Origin: Allohoeflea poritis
GTDB taxonomy: Bacteria > Pseudomonadota > Alphaproteobacteria > Rhizobiales > Rhizobiaceae
DNA: 64,000 bases
Assembly: GCF_027889715.1 (NCBI RefSeq)
Contig: NZ_JAPJZH010000023.1
Span: 1 to 64,000 of the forward strand
Reading direction: 5' to 3'
Made by a program: the position numbers and the translations under genes. Under the pieces are notes generated by a model. That model worked only from the letters and a program-made list of their open reading frames with translations, was not told the origin of the DNA and ran no database searches. This document shows, piece after piece, positions 25,406-34,211 of the stretch (the first letter of the stretch is position 1; every line of letters begins with the position of its first letter).

Positions 25406-27097
25406 GTGACGAACACCCTCAACGGCGCCGAAGCCATGGTGCGCATGCTGGAGGCGCACGGCGTCCGGCACATATTCGGGCTCTGCGGCGACACCACCCT
25501 GCCCTTCTACGATGCGCTCTACCGGCTTAACCACGGCATCACACATGTGCTGACGCGCGACGAGCGCTCGGCCACATATATGGCCGACGCCTATTCGCGG
25601 GTGACGGGGCGTGTCGGCGTGTGCGAAGGACCGTCCGGCGGCGGCGCGACCTACATCATCCCGGGTCTCATCGAGGCCAGCGAATCCTCCTACGCGGTGC
25701 TTGGCATCACCACAGACATATCGGTCGCCTCCTACGGCAAATACCCACTGACCGAGCTCGACCAGGAAGCCCTGATGCGGCCGCTGACCAAATGGAACAC
25801 GGTCATCCGCCACGCCGATCACATTCCGCGCATGGTGCGCGCCGCCTTCCGGGCCATGACCACAGGGCGGCCCGGATCGGCACATCTGGGCCTGCCCTAC
25901 GATATCCAGTATGACGCGGTGGACACCGACGATGTCTGGGCCGACGGCAAGCTGCAAAGCTATCCGGCCTATCGCGCCGCGCCGGAGCCCGGTGCTGCCG
26001 AAGCAGCCGTCGATGCGATCCTTTCGGCGAAGAATCCGCTCATCGTCTGCGGCGGCGGCATCGTCATTGCCGGCGCCATGGATGAGCTTGACCGCCTGGC
26101 CACTCGCCTCGACATTTCCGTCGCCACATCGATCTCGGGCCAGGGTTCGCTTGCCGACACCCACCCCAATAGCCTTGGCGTAGTCGGCTCGAACGGCGGC
26201 ACCGACGAGACCTGGGAACTGATGGAAGCAGCCGACCTGGTGGTCTTCATGGGCTGCCGCGCCGGCTCCACCACAACATCACGCTGGGAGGCACCCAAGC
26301 CCGGCGCCCGCATCGTGCATTTCGACAGCGACCCGATGGTGATCGGCGCCAACTACCAGGCCGAGGTCGGCGTCTGCGGCGATCTGAAATTGTCGCTGGC
26401 CGCCGTCAACGCGGAACTCGACCGGCACGGCCAGGGCTCGGACACTTTCGGCGGCGCGGAAGTCATTGCCGATATCAAGCGCCGCAAATTCGCGATTTTC
26501 GATCGGCTGGCACAGAGCGACGAGCGTCCCATCAGGCCGGAGCGGGTCATCGACGCAATGATGAAAGTGCTGCCGGAAGACGCGACCGTTCTGTCCGATC
26601 CCGGCACAAGCTGTCCCTACTACTCGGCCTATTTCCGTCAGCCGAAAGAGGGACGCTATTTCATCACAAACCGCGCCCACGGCGCGCTCGGCTATTCCCT
26701 GTCGGCGGCACTTGGCGCGTGGTACGGGCGCCCCTCCAGCAAGATCGTCGCAATGATGGGCGACGGCTCCTTCGGTTTTACCTGCGGTGAACTGGAAACC
26801 GTTTGCCGCGCCCGCGCGCCGATAACCTATATCGTCTTTTCCAATGCGAATTTCGGCTGGATCAAGGCCAGCCAGTACGCCGACACGGACGCACGCTACT
26901 ACAATGTCGATTTCAACCGCACGGACCAGGCCGCCGTGGCTGCGGCCTACGGTGTCAAATCATGGCGTGTCGACGATCCCCAGGACCTTGAAAACGTTCT
27001 TCGGCAGGCGGTCAATCATGACGGCCCTTCACTGGTCGACATTGTCTGCCAGCCGCTCGAGGAAGCCAACGCGCCGGTGCGGCGCTGGATGGGATAA
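25406..27097 (+). CDS. Thiamine-diphosphate enzyme (acetolactate-synthase-like)
   Basis: 563 residues, three-domain ThDP-binding protein. The catalytic Glu is E53 in THVLTRDERSATYMADAYSR. The middle domain begins near 190. The ThDP/Mg motif GDGSFGFTCGELETV followed by SNANFGW is at about residue 451-485. Related enzymes include acetolactate synthase, oxalyl-CoA and benzoylformate decarboxylases; which one cannot be read here. GTG 25406 with AAGGAAAA upstream is favoured; the in-frame ATG 25355 gives an Ala/Lys-rich extension unlike the family. Divergent from gntR-racemase, so likely the same pathway. Confidence 0.85.
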   Translation: MTNTLNGAEAMVRMLEAHGVRHIFGLCGDTTLPFYDALYRLNHGITHVLTRDERSATYMADAYSRVTGRVGVCEGPSGGGATYIIPGLIEASESSYAVLGITTDISVASYGKYPLTELDQEALMRPLTKWNTVIRHADHIPRMVRAAFRAMTTGRPGSAHLGLPYDIQYDAVDTDDVWADGKLQSYPAYRAAPEPGAAEAAVDAILSAKNPLIVCGGGIVIAGAMDELDRLATRLDISVATSISGQGSLADTHPNSLGVVGSNGGTDETWELMEAADLVVFMGCRAGSTTTSRWEAPKPGARIVHFDSDPMVIGANYQAEVGVCGDLKLSLAAVNAELDRHGQGSDTFGGAEVIADIKRRKFAIFDRLAQSDERPIRPERVIDAMMKVLPEDATVLSDPGTSCPYYSAYFRQPKEGRYFITNRAHGALGYSLSAALGAWYGRPSSKIVAMMGDGSFGFTCGELETVCRARAPITYIVFSNANFGWIKASQYADTDARYYNVDFNRTDQAAVAAAYGVKSWRVDDPQDLENVLRQAVNHDGPSLVDIVCQPLEEANAPVRRWMG

Positions 27098-27135
27098 TGC
27101 GACGTTTCATCGACCTGCTATTCGATACTTTCCGG

Positions 27136-28041
27136 CTATCCGCGCCGCGTGGCGGCGTAAAGCCGCAGTTCGTCCAGCAGCACGTCCAGAAACTGGCTGC
27201 CCAGCGACGACAGCGGCCGGGCCCGCGACGTAATCACGGCCAGATCGAGAAGCACCGCCGGCCGGAAAGGTCGGGTGACAAAGCCGCCTTGGTGATCGAA
27301 ATTCAGCGAGAACGGATCCAGCAGAGCAACACCCATACCCTCCTGGACAAAGCTGAGCACATTCTTGAAAAGATGCGTATGCACCTTGGTGTGCCAGGGC
27401 ACGCCGGCATGCTGAAACGCCTCGCGCGTACGCCGATGGGTCATGTGGTCCGGTCCCATCACGATGAAGGGCTCGGGGGCCAGCAGATCAGGTGTCAGAA
27501 CATCGTACCGCGCCAGCGGGCTGCCCTCGGGAAGCGCAAGCAGGGTCTCCACCTGGACGACATGACTGTCGAAGGCATCGTAGGTGAGCGGCATCTCGCA
27601 AACACCGATCTCGAAGAGACCCGCCAGAACCCATTCCTGGATCTTCGTCGAATATTGCGACTGGAAGGAAATCGACATGTCGGGCCGGTCCGCGGCGAAG
27701 CGCGCGATCAGTTTCGGCATGAAGCCGAAGGACAGGGCATGCGGCGAAGCCACCTGCAACTGGCCCGCCTGCTTGTTCTGCAGGTCGGATACCGCCTGCG
27801 CGACATGATCCAGACCGCGAACCACCGTGTCGACTTCCTGGAAGAGCACACCGGCCTCCGGTGTCGGCACCAGCCGGCCCTTGGAGCGCTCGAAGAGTTT
27901 CAACCGGGTTTGTCGCTCCAGTTGCGACAGGAGATTGGAGATGCCGGGCTGCGAGATGCCGAGTTGTTCGGCGGCACCGGTCACGGTGCCGGTTTCGACG
28001 ATGGCGTGAAAAGCCTGCAACTGACGGAAGCGAAGCGACAT
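27136..28041 (-). CDS. LysR-family transcriptional regulator
   Basis: 301 residues. N-terminal LysR HTH: LRFRQLQAFHAIVETGTVTG, AEQLGISQPGISNLLSQLER. The C-terminal periplasmic-binding-like effector domain follows (GQLQVASPHALSFGFMPKL, WVLAGLFEIGVCEMPLTYD). ATG 28041 matches the family N-terminus; ATG 28056 adds five residues. It is divergent from the FAD oxidoreductase/TRAP operon with a 148-base gap, the usual arrangement for a LysR activator of the divergent operon. An AT-rich stretch around 28070-28095 (TGTACATATGTTTGTA) may be its binding site. Confidence 0.9.
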   Translation of the reverse strand: MSLRFRQLQAFHAIVETGTVTGAAEQLGISQPGISNLLSQLERQTRLKLFERSKGRLVPTPEAGVLFQEVDTVVRGLDHVAQAVSDLQNKQAGQLQVASPHALSFGFMPKLIARFAADRPDMSISFQSQYSTKIQEWVLAGLFEIGVCEMPLTYDAFDSHVVQVETLLALPEGSPLARYDVLTPDLLAPEPFIVMGPDHMTHRRTREAFQHAGVPWHTKVHTHLFKNVLSFVQEGMGVALLDPFSLNFDHQGGFVTRPFRPAVLLDLAVITSRARPLSSLGSQFLDVLLDELRLYAATRRG

Positions 28042-28189
28042 GCGGGAACATATCACCTGAAGTTATGGGTTGTACATATGTTTGTATTTGAAATGATGAA
28101 CTTCGGCTGGCAATCTGTGCCTTTGAAGCAAGGCGATCCGGCTCGGGCGGCAAAAGCCGCGAAGATGGTTTTGAGTTGACGGGAGCAGC

Positions 28190-29431
28190 ATGAGCGCAGC
28201 CAAGCACATCGTTGTCATCGGCGCCGGGATCGTTGGTGTGTCCGCGGCGATCTGGCTCACAAGGTCGGGGCTGCAGGTCACGCTGATCGACAGGGCCGCG
28301 CCCGGCCAGGGCACGTCCTTTGGCAATGCGGGTGTTCTTGCGTCCTGTTCGGTCGTTCCGGTGACGGCGCCCGGCCTCGCCTTCAAGGGGCCGAAACTGC
28401 TTCTCGACCCCTCATTCCCGCTCTTCCTGCGCTGGTCCTATCTTCCCCGGCTCGCGCCGTGGCTGCTGCGTTATCTTCGCCACGCCAACGACAACGATAC
28501 GCGCCGCATCTCCAATGGCTTGACGCCGATCGTTGGCGACAGCGTCGAACAACATAAAGCGCTTTCTGAGGATGGTGACGCAAGCCGCTACATGATCCCC
28601 TCGGACTACACGTTCGCCTATGCGGACCGGGCGGCCTTCGACGCCGACGCCTATACCTGGCAACTGCGCCGGGCCGCCGGTTTCGAGCCTGAGATCCTGG
28701 AGGGCGGGAGCGTACAGGAATACGACGCCGCGTTCGGCCCGGCGGTCGGGCTGCTCGCCGTCATGCACGATCATGGCTACATTACCGATCCCGGCGGCTA
28801 TGTCGCCGCGCTCGCCGAAACCTTCAAGGGCATGGGCGGACGGTTTGTCACCGCGGAGGTCAAGGATTTCGACCTCAGCGGCGGCGCCGTGCGGGCCGTC
28901 CTGACGGATCAGGGCCGCTTCGATTGCGACCATGTGGTCCTCAGCGCCGGAATCTGGTCGAAACCGCTTGCCGCCAAGCTCGGGCTCAAAGTGCCGCTGG
29001 AATCGGAACGCGGCTACCACATCGTGTTCAAGCAACCGGCAAACGGCCCGAAATCCCCGGCCATGGTCGCGGCGGGAAAATTCGTGGCGACACCCATGGA
29101 CGCCGGACTGCGTTGCGCCGGCGTCGTCGAATTCGGCGGTCTTGAAGCCGGCCCTTCGAAGGCTCCGCTCAGGCTTCTGAGAAAGACAGTCGAAAACACA
29201 TTTCCCGAACTGACCTATGCCGACAGCGAAGAATGGCTCGGCCACCGGCCCGCGCCGACGGACAGCCTGCCACTGATCGGCGAGATCGGGCAGAGCGGCG
29301 TGTATACTGCCTTCGGGCATCATCACATTGGGCTTACGGGTGGGCCCAAGACAGGGCGGCTTGTCGCCGGCCTCATAGCGGGCGACAGGCCGAATATCGA
29401 CTTGTCCGTCTACAACCCGAACCGATTTTAA
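28190..29431 (+). CDS. FAD-dependent oxidoreductase, DadA / glycine-oxidase type
   Basis: 413 residues of the DAO superfamily. FAD motif HIVVIGAGIVGVSAAIWLT at residues 6-24 then LIDRAAPGQGTSFGNAG, the signature of D-amino-acid dehydrogenases. The C-terminal end has EEWLGHRPAPTDSLPLIGEI and FGHHHIGLTGGPKTGRLVAG, contributing to FAD binding. Likely oxidises a secondary or D-amino acid to the oxo acid. GGAGCAGC precedes ATG. First gene of the operon with dctP2, dctQ2 and dctM2, so its substrate is probably what the TRAP system imports. Confidence 0.85.
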   Translation: MSAAKHIVVIGAGIVGVSAAIWLTRSGLQVTLIDRAAPGQGTSFGNAGVLASCSVVPVTAPGLAFKGPKLLLDPSFPLFLRWSYLPRLAPWLLRYLRHANDNDTRRISNGLTPIVGDSVEQHKALSEDGDASRYMIPSDYTFAYADRAAFDADAYTWQLRRAAGFEPEILEGGSVQEYDAAFGPAVGLLAVMHDHGYITDPGGYVAALAETFKGMGGRFVTAEVKDFDLSGGAVRAVLTDQGRFDCDHVVLSAGIWSKPLAAKLGLKVPLESERGYHIVFKQPANGPKSPAMVAAGKFVATPMDAGLRCAGVVEFGGLEAGPSKAPLRLLRKTVENTFPELTYADSEEWLGHRPAPTDSLPLIGEIGQSGVYTAFGHHHIGLTGGPKTGRLVAGLIAGDRPNIDLSVYNPNRF

Positions 29432-29464
29432 CCACCGTCAAATGCTTCAAACCGGGAGGACCCA

Positions 29465-30454
29465 ATGAAAGCATCAATCAAGAAACACGCAGCAACGCTG
29501 ATGGTCTCGGCAGCACTCGCCGTTACCGCAAGCGCAGCCTTCGCGGAAAAGTGGGATATGCCGCTTGCCTATTCGGCAACCAATTTCCACTCGGCGACGG
29601 CCGCTGAATTCGCCAAGTGCATCACGACCGGCACCGGCGGCGCCATCGAGGTGGTCACCCACCCGTCCGGTTCGCTCTTTAAGGGCGCCGACATCAAGCG
29701 CGCCATCCAGACCGGCCAGGCGCCGATCGGCGAACGTCTCCTGTCCGGGCACCAGAACGAGAACGCCGTCTTCGGCGTTGACTCGGTTCCGTTCCTGGCG
29801 ACCTCGTTCGACGATGCCGCCAAGCTCTGGAAAGCAGCCAAGCCGACGATGGAAAAGATCCTCGACGAGCAGAATCTTGTGCTGCTGTATTCCGTACCCT
29901 GGCCACCGCAGGGCCTTTACTTCAAGCAGGAAGTGAACTCGGTCGCCGACATGGAAGGCATCAAGTTCCGCTCCTACAACAATGCCACGGCACGGCTTGC
30001 CGAACTGACGGGCATGCTGCCGGTTCAGATCGAGGCCGCCGAGATTTCGCAGGCCTTCGCCACCGGCGTTGCCGATGCAATGGTCTCGTCCGGTTCCACC
30101 GGCTATGACCGCAAGGTCTGGGAGAGCCTGACGCATTTCTATGAAGTCGACGCCTGGCTGCCGCGCAACTATGTCATGATCAACAAGGATGTGTGGAACG
30201 GTCTTGACGAGGCCCAGCACAACATCATCAAGGGCTGCGCGGAACTCGCCGAATATGCCGGAACATGGCGTGCGGTCGAATACACCCAGTTCACGCTGAA
30301 CGGTCTTCGCGCCGGCGGCATGACGGTCGGGCCGGCAGGCGAGAGCCTGCAGGGCGAACTCAAGGAAATCGGTGCGACCATGGCCGCCGAGTGGCTTGAA
30401 AACGCGGGCGAAGACGGCAAGGCCATCATCGACGCCTACAATTCCATGCAGTAG
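29465..30454 (+). CDS. dctP: TRAP transporter substrate-binding protein (DctP), second system
   Basis: 329 residues with a signal peptide (1-27, ending SAAFA). DctP features: KWDMPLAYSATNFHSATAAE, GADIKRAIQTGQAPIGERLL, FKQEVNSVADMEGIKFRSYN near 155-174 (ligand-clamp Arg region), and NKDVWNGLDEAQHNIIKGCA. GGGAGGACCC precedes ATG 29465. Located 33 bases after the FAD oxidoreductase. Only weakly similar to the first DctP in the window, so a different ligand is likely. Confidence 0.92.
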   Translation: MKASIKKHAATLMVSAALAVTASAAFAEKWDMPLAYSATNFHSATAAEFAKCITTGTGGAIEVVTHPSGSLFKGADIKRAIQTGQAPIGERLLSGHQNENAVFGVDSVPFLATSFDDAAKLWKAAKPTMEKILDEQNLVLLYSVPWPPQGLYFKQEVNSVADMEGIKFRSYNNATARLAELTGMLPVQIEAAEISQAFATGVADAMVSSGSTGYDRKVWESLTHFYEVDAWLPRNYVMINKDVWNGLDEAQHNIIKGCAELAEYAGTWRAVEYTQFTLNGLRAGGMTVGPAGESLQGELKEIGATMAAEWLENAGEDGKAIIDAYNSMQ

Positions 30455-30496
30455 GTTTGGTCACGGCCGCATCCCGGCCGATTGATCAACAAATCT

Positions 30497-30522
30497 GCCC
30501 GTCGCATTTCCTTGCGGCGGGC
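30497..30522 (+). other. Hairpin between dctP2 and dctQ2
   Basis: Stem GCCCGTCGCA (30497-30506) / TGCGGCGGGC (30513-30522) with one G-U pair and a 6-base loop, inside the 123-base dctP-dctQ gap. A smaller CGGCCG-N5-CGGCCG hairpin precedes it. No T tract, so more likely an mRNA-protecting or partial-termination element giving excess DctP. Confidence 0.55.
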
Positions 30523-30577
30523 GTCCCGGCATCGTTTAGGAGGAACAGTGCCGTTGTCGAACAAAATGGAGGGGTAA

Positions 30578-31111
30578 ATGGCCGCACTCAGACAATTGCG
30601 CAACGGCCTCGACTTCATCTATCTGGCGTCCGGAGTGCTTGCGGCATTTTTTCTCATCGCCATTTTGATGCTGATCGTTATCCAGATGCTGGCACGCTGG
30701 ACCGGGGAAGTGTTCGCCGGCGCGCCGGACTATGCCGGCTACTGCATGGCCGCCGCATCGTTCTTCGCCTTTGCCCATGCGCTGCACCGCGGCGCCCATA
30801 TCCGCGTCTCGATTGTCCTGAATGCAGTTCCGGACGGTGTGCGAAGACTGCTTGAAATCTGGTGCTTCGGCATCGGTGCGGCTACCGCCTGGTATTTTTC
30901 CTACTACGCCTATCGCTTCGTCTACTGGTCGTGGAAGTTCAACGAGGTCAGCCAGGGCCAGGATGCCTCGCCGCTGTGGATCCCGCAAATGTCGATGGTC
31001 ATCGGCGCCGTGATCCTGGCGATCGCGCTGACCGACCACCTTGTCCATGTGGTGTTTGTCGGCGACCACCGGATCGAGACCGATCTGGTCGAGCAGAGCC
31101 ACGGGGAGTAG
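30578..31111 (+). CDS. dctQ: TRAP transporter small permease (DctQ), second system
   Basis: 177-residue membrane protein with four helices: YLASGVLAAFFLIAILMLIV, then ARWTGEVFAGAPDYAGYCMA, AASFFAFAHALHRGAHIRVS (the typical DctQ helix with the HIRV motif), and a last helix SMVIGAVILAIALTDHLVHV. GGAGGGGTAA precedes ATG. Pairs with DctM at 31116. The extra hydrophilic loop near residue 110-125 is unremarkable. Confidence 0.9.
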   Translation: MAALRQLRNGLDFIYLASGVLAAFFLIAILMLIVIQMLARWTGEVFAGAPDYAGYCMAAASFFAFAHALHRGAHIRVSIVLNAVPDGVRRLLEIWCFGIGAATAWYFSYYAYRFVYWSWKFNEVSQGQDASPLWIPQMSMVIGAVILAIALTDHLVHVVFVGDHRIETDLVEQSHGE

Positions 31112-31115
31112 AACC

Positions 31116-32429
31116 ATGGAAGATTTTTCAGTCATCGTCCTGTTCCTCTTCGTCCTGTTCCTGCTGCTTGGCACCGGTGTGTGGGTGGGCCTTGCTCTCA
31201 TGGGTGTTGCCTGGGTCGGCATGGAACTGTTCACGACCCGGCCCGTCGGCGATGTGATGGTCACAACGATCTGGACCAGCTCGTCGTCCTGGACCCTGAC
31301 CGCCCTGCCGCTCTTCATCTGGATGGGCGAAATCCTCTACCGCACGCGATTGTCCGAGGACATGTTCCGCGGTCTCGCGCCATGGATGGCGCGCCTGCCG
31401 GGCGGTCTGGTGCACACCAATATCGTCGGATGTACCGTCTTTGCCGCGGTCTCGGGATCGTCCGCCGCCACGCTCACCACCGTCGGCAAGATGTCCATTC
31501 CCGAGCTGCGCAAGCGCAATTATCCCGAAACCATGGTCATCGGCACGCTCACCGGCGCCGCGACGCTCGGCCTGATGATCCCGCCCTCCCTGACGCTGAT
31601 CGTCTACGGGGTGACCATCAACGAATCGATCACCAAGCTGTTTTTCGCCGGCATCCTGCCGGGTCTCGTCCTGGCGCTGATGTTCATGGGCTATGTGGCG
31701 ATCTATTCGAAGGTTTCATCGAAATGGGAGCCCAATGAGGAACCAAGGCTGAGCCTGGCCGAGAAGCTCAGAAACTCGCGTTTCCTTGCGCCGGTCATCC
31801 TGCTCATCGTGGTCGTCATCGGATCGATGTATCTCGGCTATGCAACGGCAACGGAAGCGGCGGCTTTCGGCGTCATCGGCGGACTGATCTTGGCTGCAAG
31901 CCAGGGATCGCTGTCCTGGAGCACCTTCACCGCCAGCCTCATGGGCGCGACCCGCACATCGGCGATGATCGCACTGATCCTGGCGGGCGCCGCCTTCCTG
32001 TCGCTGGCCATGGGCTTCACCGGCCTGCCGCGCGGCCTTGCCGACCTTATCGCCACATTGGAGTTGTCGCGCTTCGAACTGCTGATGGTGTTGCTCGTCT
32101 TTTACATCATCCTCGGCTGTTTCCTCGACGGGATATCCTCCGTGGTGCTGACAATGGCGGTGGTCGAACCGATGGTGGTTCAGGCCGGGATCGACCTGAT
32201 CTGGTTCGGCATCTTCATCGTCGTCGTCGTCGAGATGGCGCAGATCACGCCGCCCATCGGCTTCAACCTGTTCGTCATGCAGGGCATGACCAACCATGAG
32301 ATGAACTTCATCGCCAAGGCGGCGATCCCGATGTTCCTCATCATGGTGCTGATGGTCTTCGTGCTGATCGTCTTTCCGGAGCTTGCCACTTACCTGCCCG
32401 ACAATCTGCGGCCGGGCCCCAACGCCTGA
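31116..32429 (+). CDS. dctM: TRAP transporter large permease (DctM), second system
   Basis: 437-residue channel subunit with 12 or more helices. Typical segments: GCTVFAAVSGSSAATLTTVG, GAATLGLMIPPSLTLIVYGV, ATATEAAAFGVIGGLILA mid-protein and EMAQITPPIGFNLFVMQGMT near the end. GGGGAG precedes ATG 31116; a longer in-frame ATG (31041) lies in dctQ and is rejected. The operon ends at the terminator at 32453. Confidence 0.93.
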   Translation: MEDFSVIVLFLFVLFLLLGTGVWVGLALMGVAWVGMELFTTRPVGDVMVTTIWTSSSSWTLTALPLFIWMGEILYRTRLSEDMFRGLAPWMARLPGGLVHTNIVGCTVFAAVSGSSAATLTTVGKMSIPELRKRNYPETMVIGTLTGAATLGLMIPPSLTLIVYGVTINESITKLFFAGILPGLVLALMFMGYVAIYSKVSSKWEPNEEPRLSLAEKLRNSRFLAPVILLIVVVIGSMYLGYATATEAAAFGVIGGLILAASQGSLSWSTFTASLMGATRTSAMIALILAGAAFLSLAMGFTGLPRGLADLIATLELSRFELLMVLLVFYIILGCFLDGISSVVLTMAVVEPMVVQAGIDLIWFGIFIVVVVEMAQITPPIGFNLFVMQGMTNHEMNFIAKAAIPMFLIMVLMVFVLIVFPELATYLPDNLRPGPNA

Positions 32430-32452
32430 CCGGTCGGCAACGCCGCAATTTA

Positions 32453-32481
32453 AAGGCCGGTGCCGTGCGCCGGCCTTTTTT
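32453..32481 (+). terminator. Rho-independent terminator of the second TRAP operon
   Basis: Stem AAGGCCGG (32453-32460) / CCGGCCTT (32470-32477) with a 9-base loop, running into six T residues. It lies 24 bases after dctM2. Confidence 0.88.
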
Positions 32482-32619
32482 GCTTGCATCAAGGCGGTTC
32501 CGGAAAAGCACTGGATCTTCAGGTGCTCGACGACCAATCGCCACATGTGATAGGTGTTGGCCGTCCTGGCGGACGGCATGGCAGCCTGTTGATATCGTCA
32601 TAAATTCGTAACAGCGTGA

Positions 32620-34173
32620 ATGAGCAGCACAGAGCTTGAAGTCAAACTCGAGATTGGCACCGATGCGGTACGCAGGCTGCGAGAGAAATCAGCGCTGCGG
32701 AAAATGACGATCGGCAAGCCCGTTCAACGCGAATTGCGCTCCATATATTTTGACACCCCCGATCACAGCCTTCGAAGCGAACGCGCTTCGCTGCGTTTGC
32801 GCTGGGATGGCCGGGGCTGGATCCAGACCCTGAAATACGGCACCGGCCTGAAGAATGGCCTGGCCAGCCCGCAGGAGATCGAGGGGCCTGTAGACAAACC
32901 GCAGCTCGACCTGGAACGGATCAAGGACCCGAAGGTCGGACCCTGGCTGAAAAAGCTTGCTGCGAAGGCAACCCTCGCCCCCGTCTTCGAAACCGATATC
33001 AACCGCGACATTCACATGTTGAAATGCAGCGACATCGGCACGGCCGAACTTGCCATCGACAAGGGAAAAGTCCGGAGCGGCAAGAAGTCGGAAGGCATCA
33101 ACGAGGTCGAGATCGAGCTGAAATCCGGTCTTGCGCACACTTTGCTGACCATTTCCGAAAAACTGTTCGAGGGAGAATGCGTGTCGCCTTCGGGCGCCAG
33201 CAAGGCCGAACGCGGCTATGCGCTCCTCGGCAAACGAAAACCCGCGCCAACCGCGAGCGGCGCCTTTGCGCTTCACCGGCCCGAGCTGCGCGCTGACATG
33301 TCGGTGGAGCAGGCATTCAAGGCCATTGGCGGGTCTGCGGCTGAGCAGATCCTCGGAAATTGGCGCATCTTGCACGCGCTCGACGATTCGGAAGTGCCGC
33401 ACCAGTTCCGCATCGGATTGCGCCGGCTGCGCACAAGCCTTCGCATTTTCGCCGATGTCGCCGCCGACAAGGACCTGAAGCGGCTGTCGAAGGCTGCACG
33501 GAATCTCGGACGTGTCGTCGGCCACCTGCGCAATGCGGATGTGCTTGTGCAGGATATTGCCGAACCGGCCATCGCCGCCCTTGGCAAGGACAAGTGTCAC
33601 GAGGCCCTGCTCGATTTTCTGGCCGAGGCGCGCATCGGCGAGCGCCAGAACGTGCGCGCGCTCGTAGCCGGCAAGGATTGGACCCGGCTGAAACTCAACT
33701 GCATGCTCTTTGACCAGGCGGTGGAGCGGGCACTTCACAGGGCTCCCGACCGCATCGCCACCCGGAAATTCCAGGCGGTCGCATCCGAGGCACTCGAAAA
33801 CACATGGCAGGAAGTCAGGGATCGCGGCAGGGGATTCGCCGACCACAAGATTTCCGAGCGGCACGAGATGCGCAAAACGCTGAAGACCATGCGTTACGCG
33901 ACCGACTATCTGATGCCGATCTATCCCGGCGCGGATGCCAAGGACTTCTTACGCAGGCTGCGCGGCCTGCAGAATGTGTTCGGCTATCTGAACGATGTCG
34001 CGATGGCCGACGAACTCTCGGCAAGGATCGCCGCGGACCACCCCGACAGGTCTGATCTGAACAAGAGCGTCAGGCTGATCTGCGACTGGCACGCCGGACG
34101 CGCGAAGAAACAGATGCGCAAGGCGGACGACCGGTGGCGCGAGCTGCGCAAGAGCAAAAAATTTTGGCGCTGA
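32620..34173 (+). CDS. CYTH-CHAD two-domain protein
   Basis: 517 residues. The N-terminal CYTH (triphosphate tunnel metalloenzyme) domain shows ELEVKLEI (ExExK at residues 5-9), RSIYFDTPDHSLRSERASLR and INEVEIELKSG. The C-terminal CHAD domain, from about 215, is helical with conserved basic/His residues: HQFRIGLRRLRTSLRIFADV and HEMRKTLKTMRYATDYLMPI. CYTH alone hydrolyses inorganic triphosphate; CHAD binds polyphosphate, so a polyphosphate-linked role is expected. It is next to (convergent with) an orphan PstB-like ATPase, which fits phosphate metabolism. No clear ribosome site. Confidence 0.9.
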   Translation: MSSTELEVKLEIGTDAVRRLREKSALRKMTIGKPVQRELRSIYFDTPDHSLRSERASLRLRWDGRGWIQTLKYGTGLKNGLASPQEIEGPVDKPQLDLERIKDPKVGPWLKKLAAKATLAPVFETDINRDIHMLKCSDIGTAELAIDKGKVRSGKKSEGINEVEIELKSGLAHTLLTISEKLFEGECVSPSGASKAERGYALLGKRKPAPTASGAFALHRPELRADMSVEQAFKAIGGSAAEQILGNWRILHALDDSEVPHQFRIGLRRLRTSLRIFADVAADKDLKRLSKAARNLGRVVGHLRNADVLVQDIAEPAIAALGKDKCHEALLDFLAEARIGERQNVRALVAGKDWTRLKLNCMLFDQAVERALHRAPDRIATRKFQAVASEALENTWQEVRDRGRGFADHKISERHEMRKTLKTMRYATDYLMPIYPGADAKDFLRRLRGLQNVFGYLNDVAMADELSARIAADHPDRSDLNKSVRLICDWHAGRAKKQMRKADDRWRELRKSKKFWR

Positions 34174-34211
34174 CGCGCGGGAGCCTCCCGCTCCGAAATA
34201 CCGCGGCCCCC

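Noticed and set aside
28070-28095. TGTACATATGTTTGTA as LysR binding site
   Set aside because: Position is right, but symmetry is imperfect and LysR sites are too degenerate to call from one copy; mentioned only under the lysR gene.
34177-34191. GCGGGA-GCC-TCCCGC hairpin between the convergent CHAD and pstB-like genes
   Set aside because: Too short and lacks a T tract on either strand to be called a terminator with confidence.
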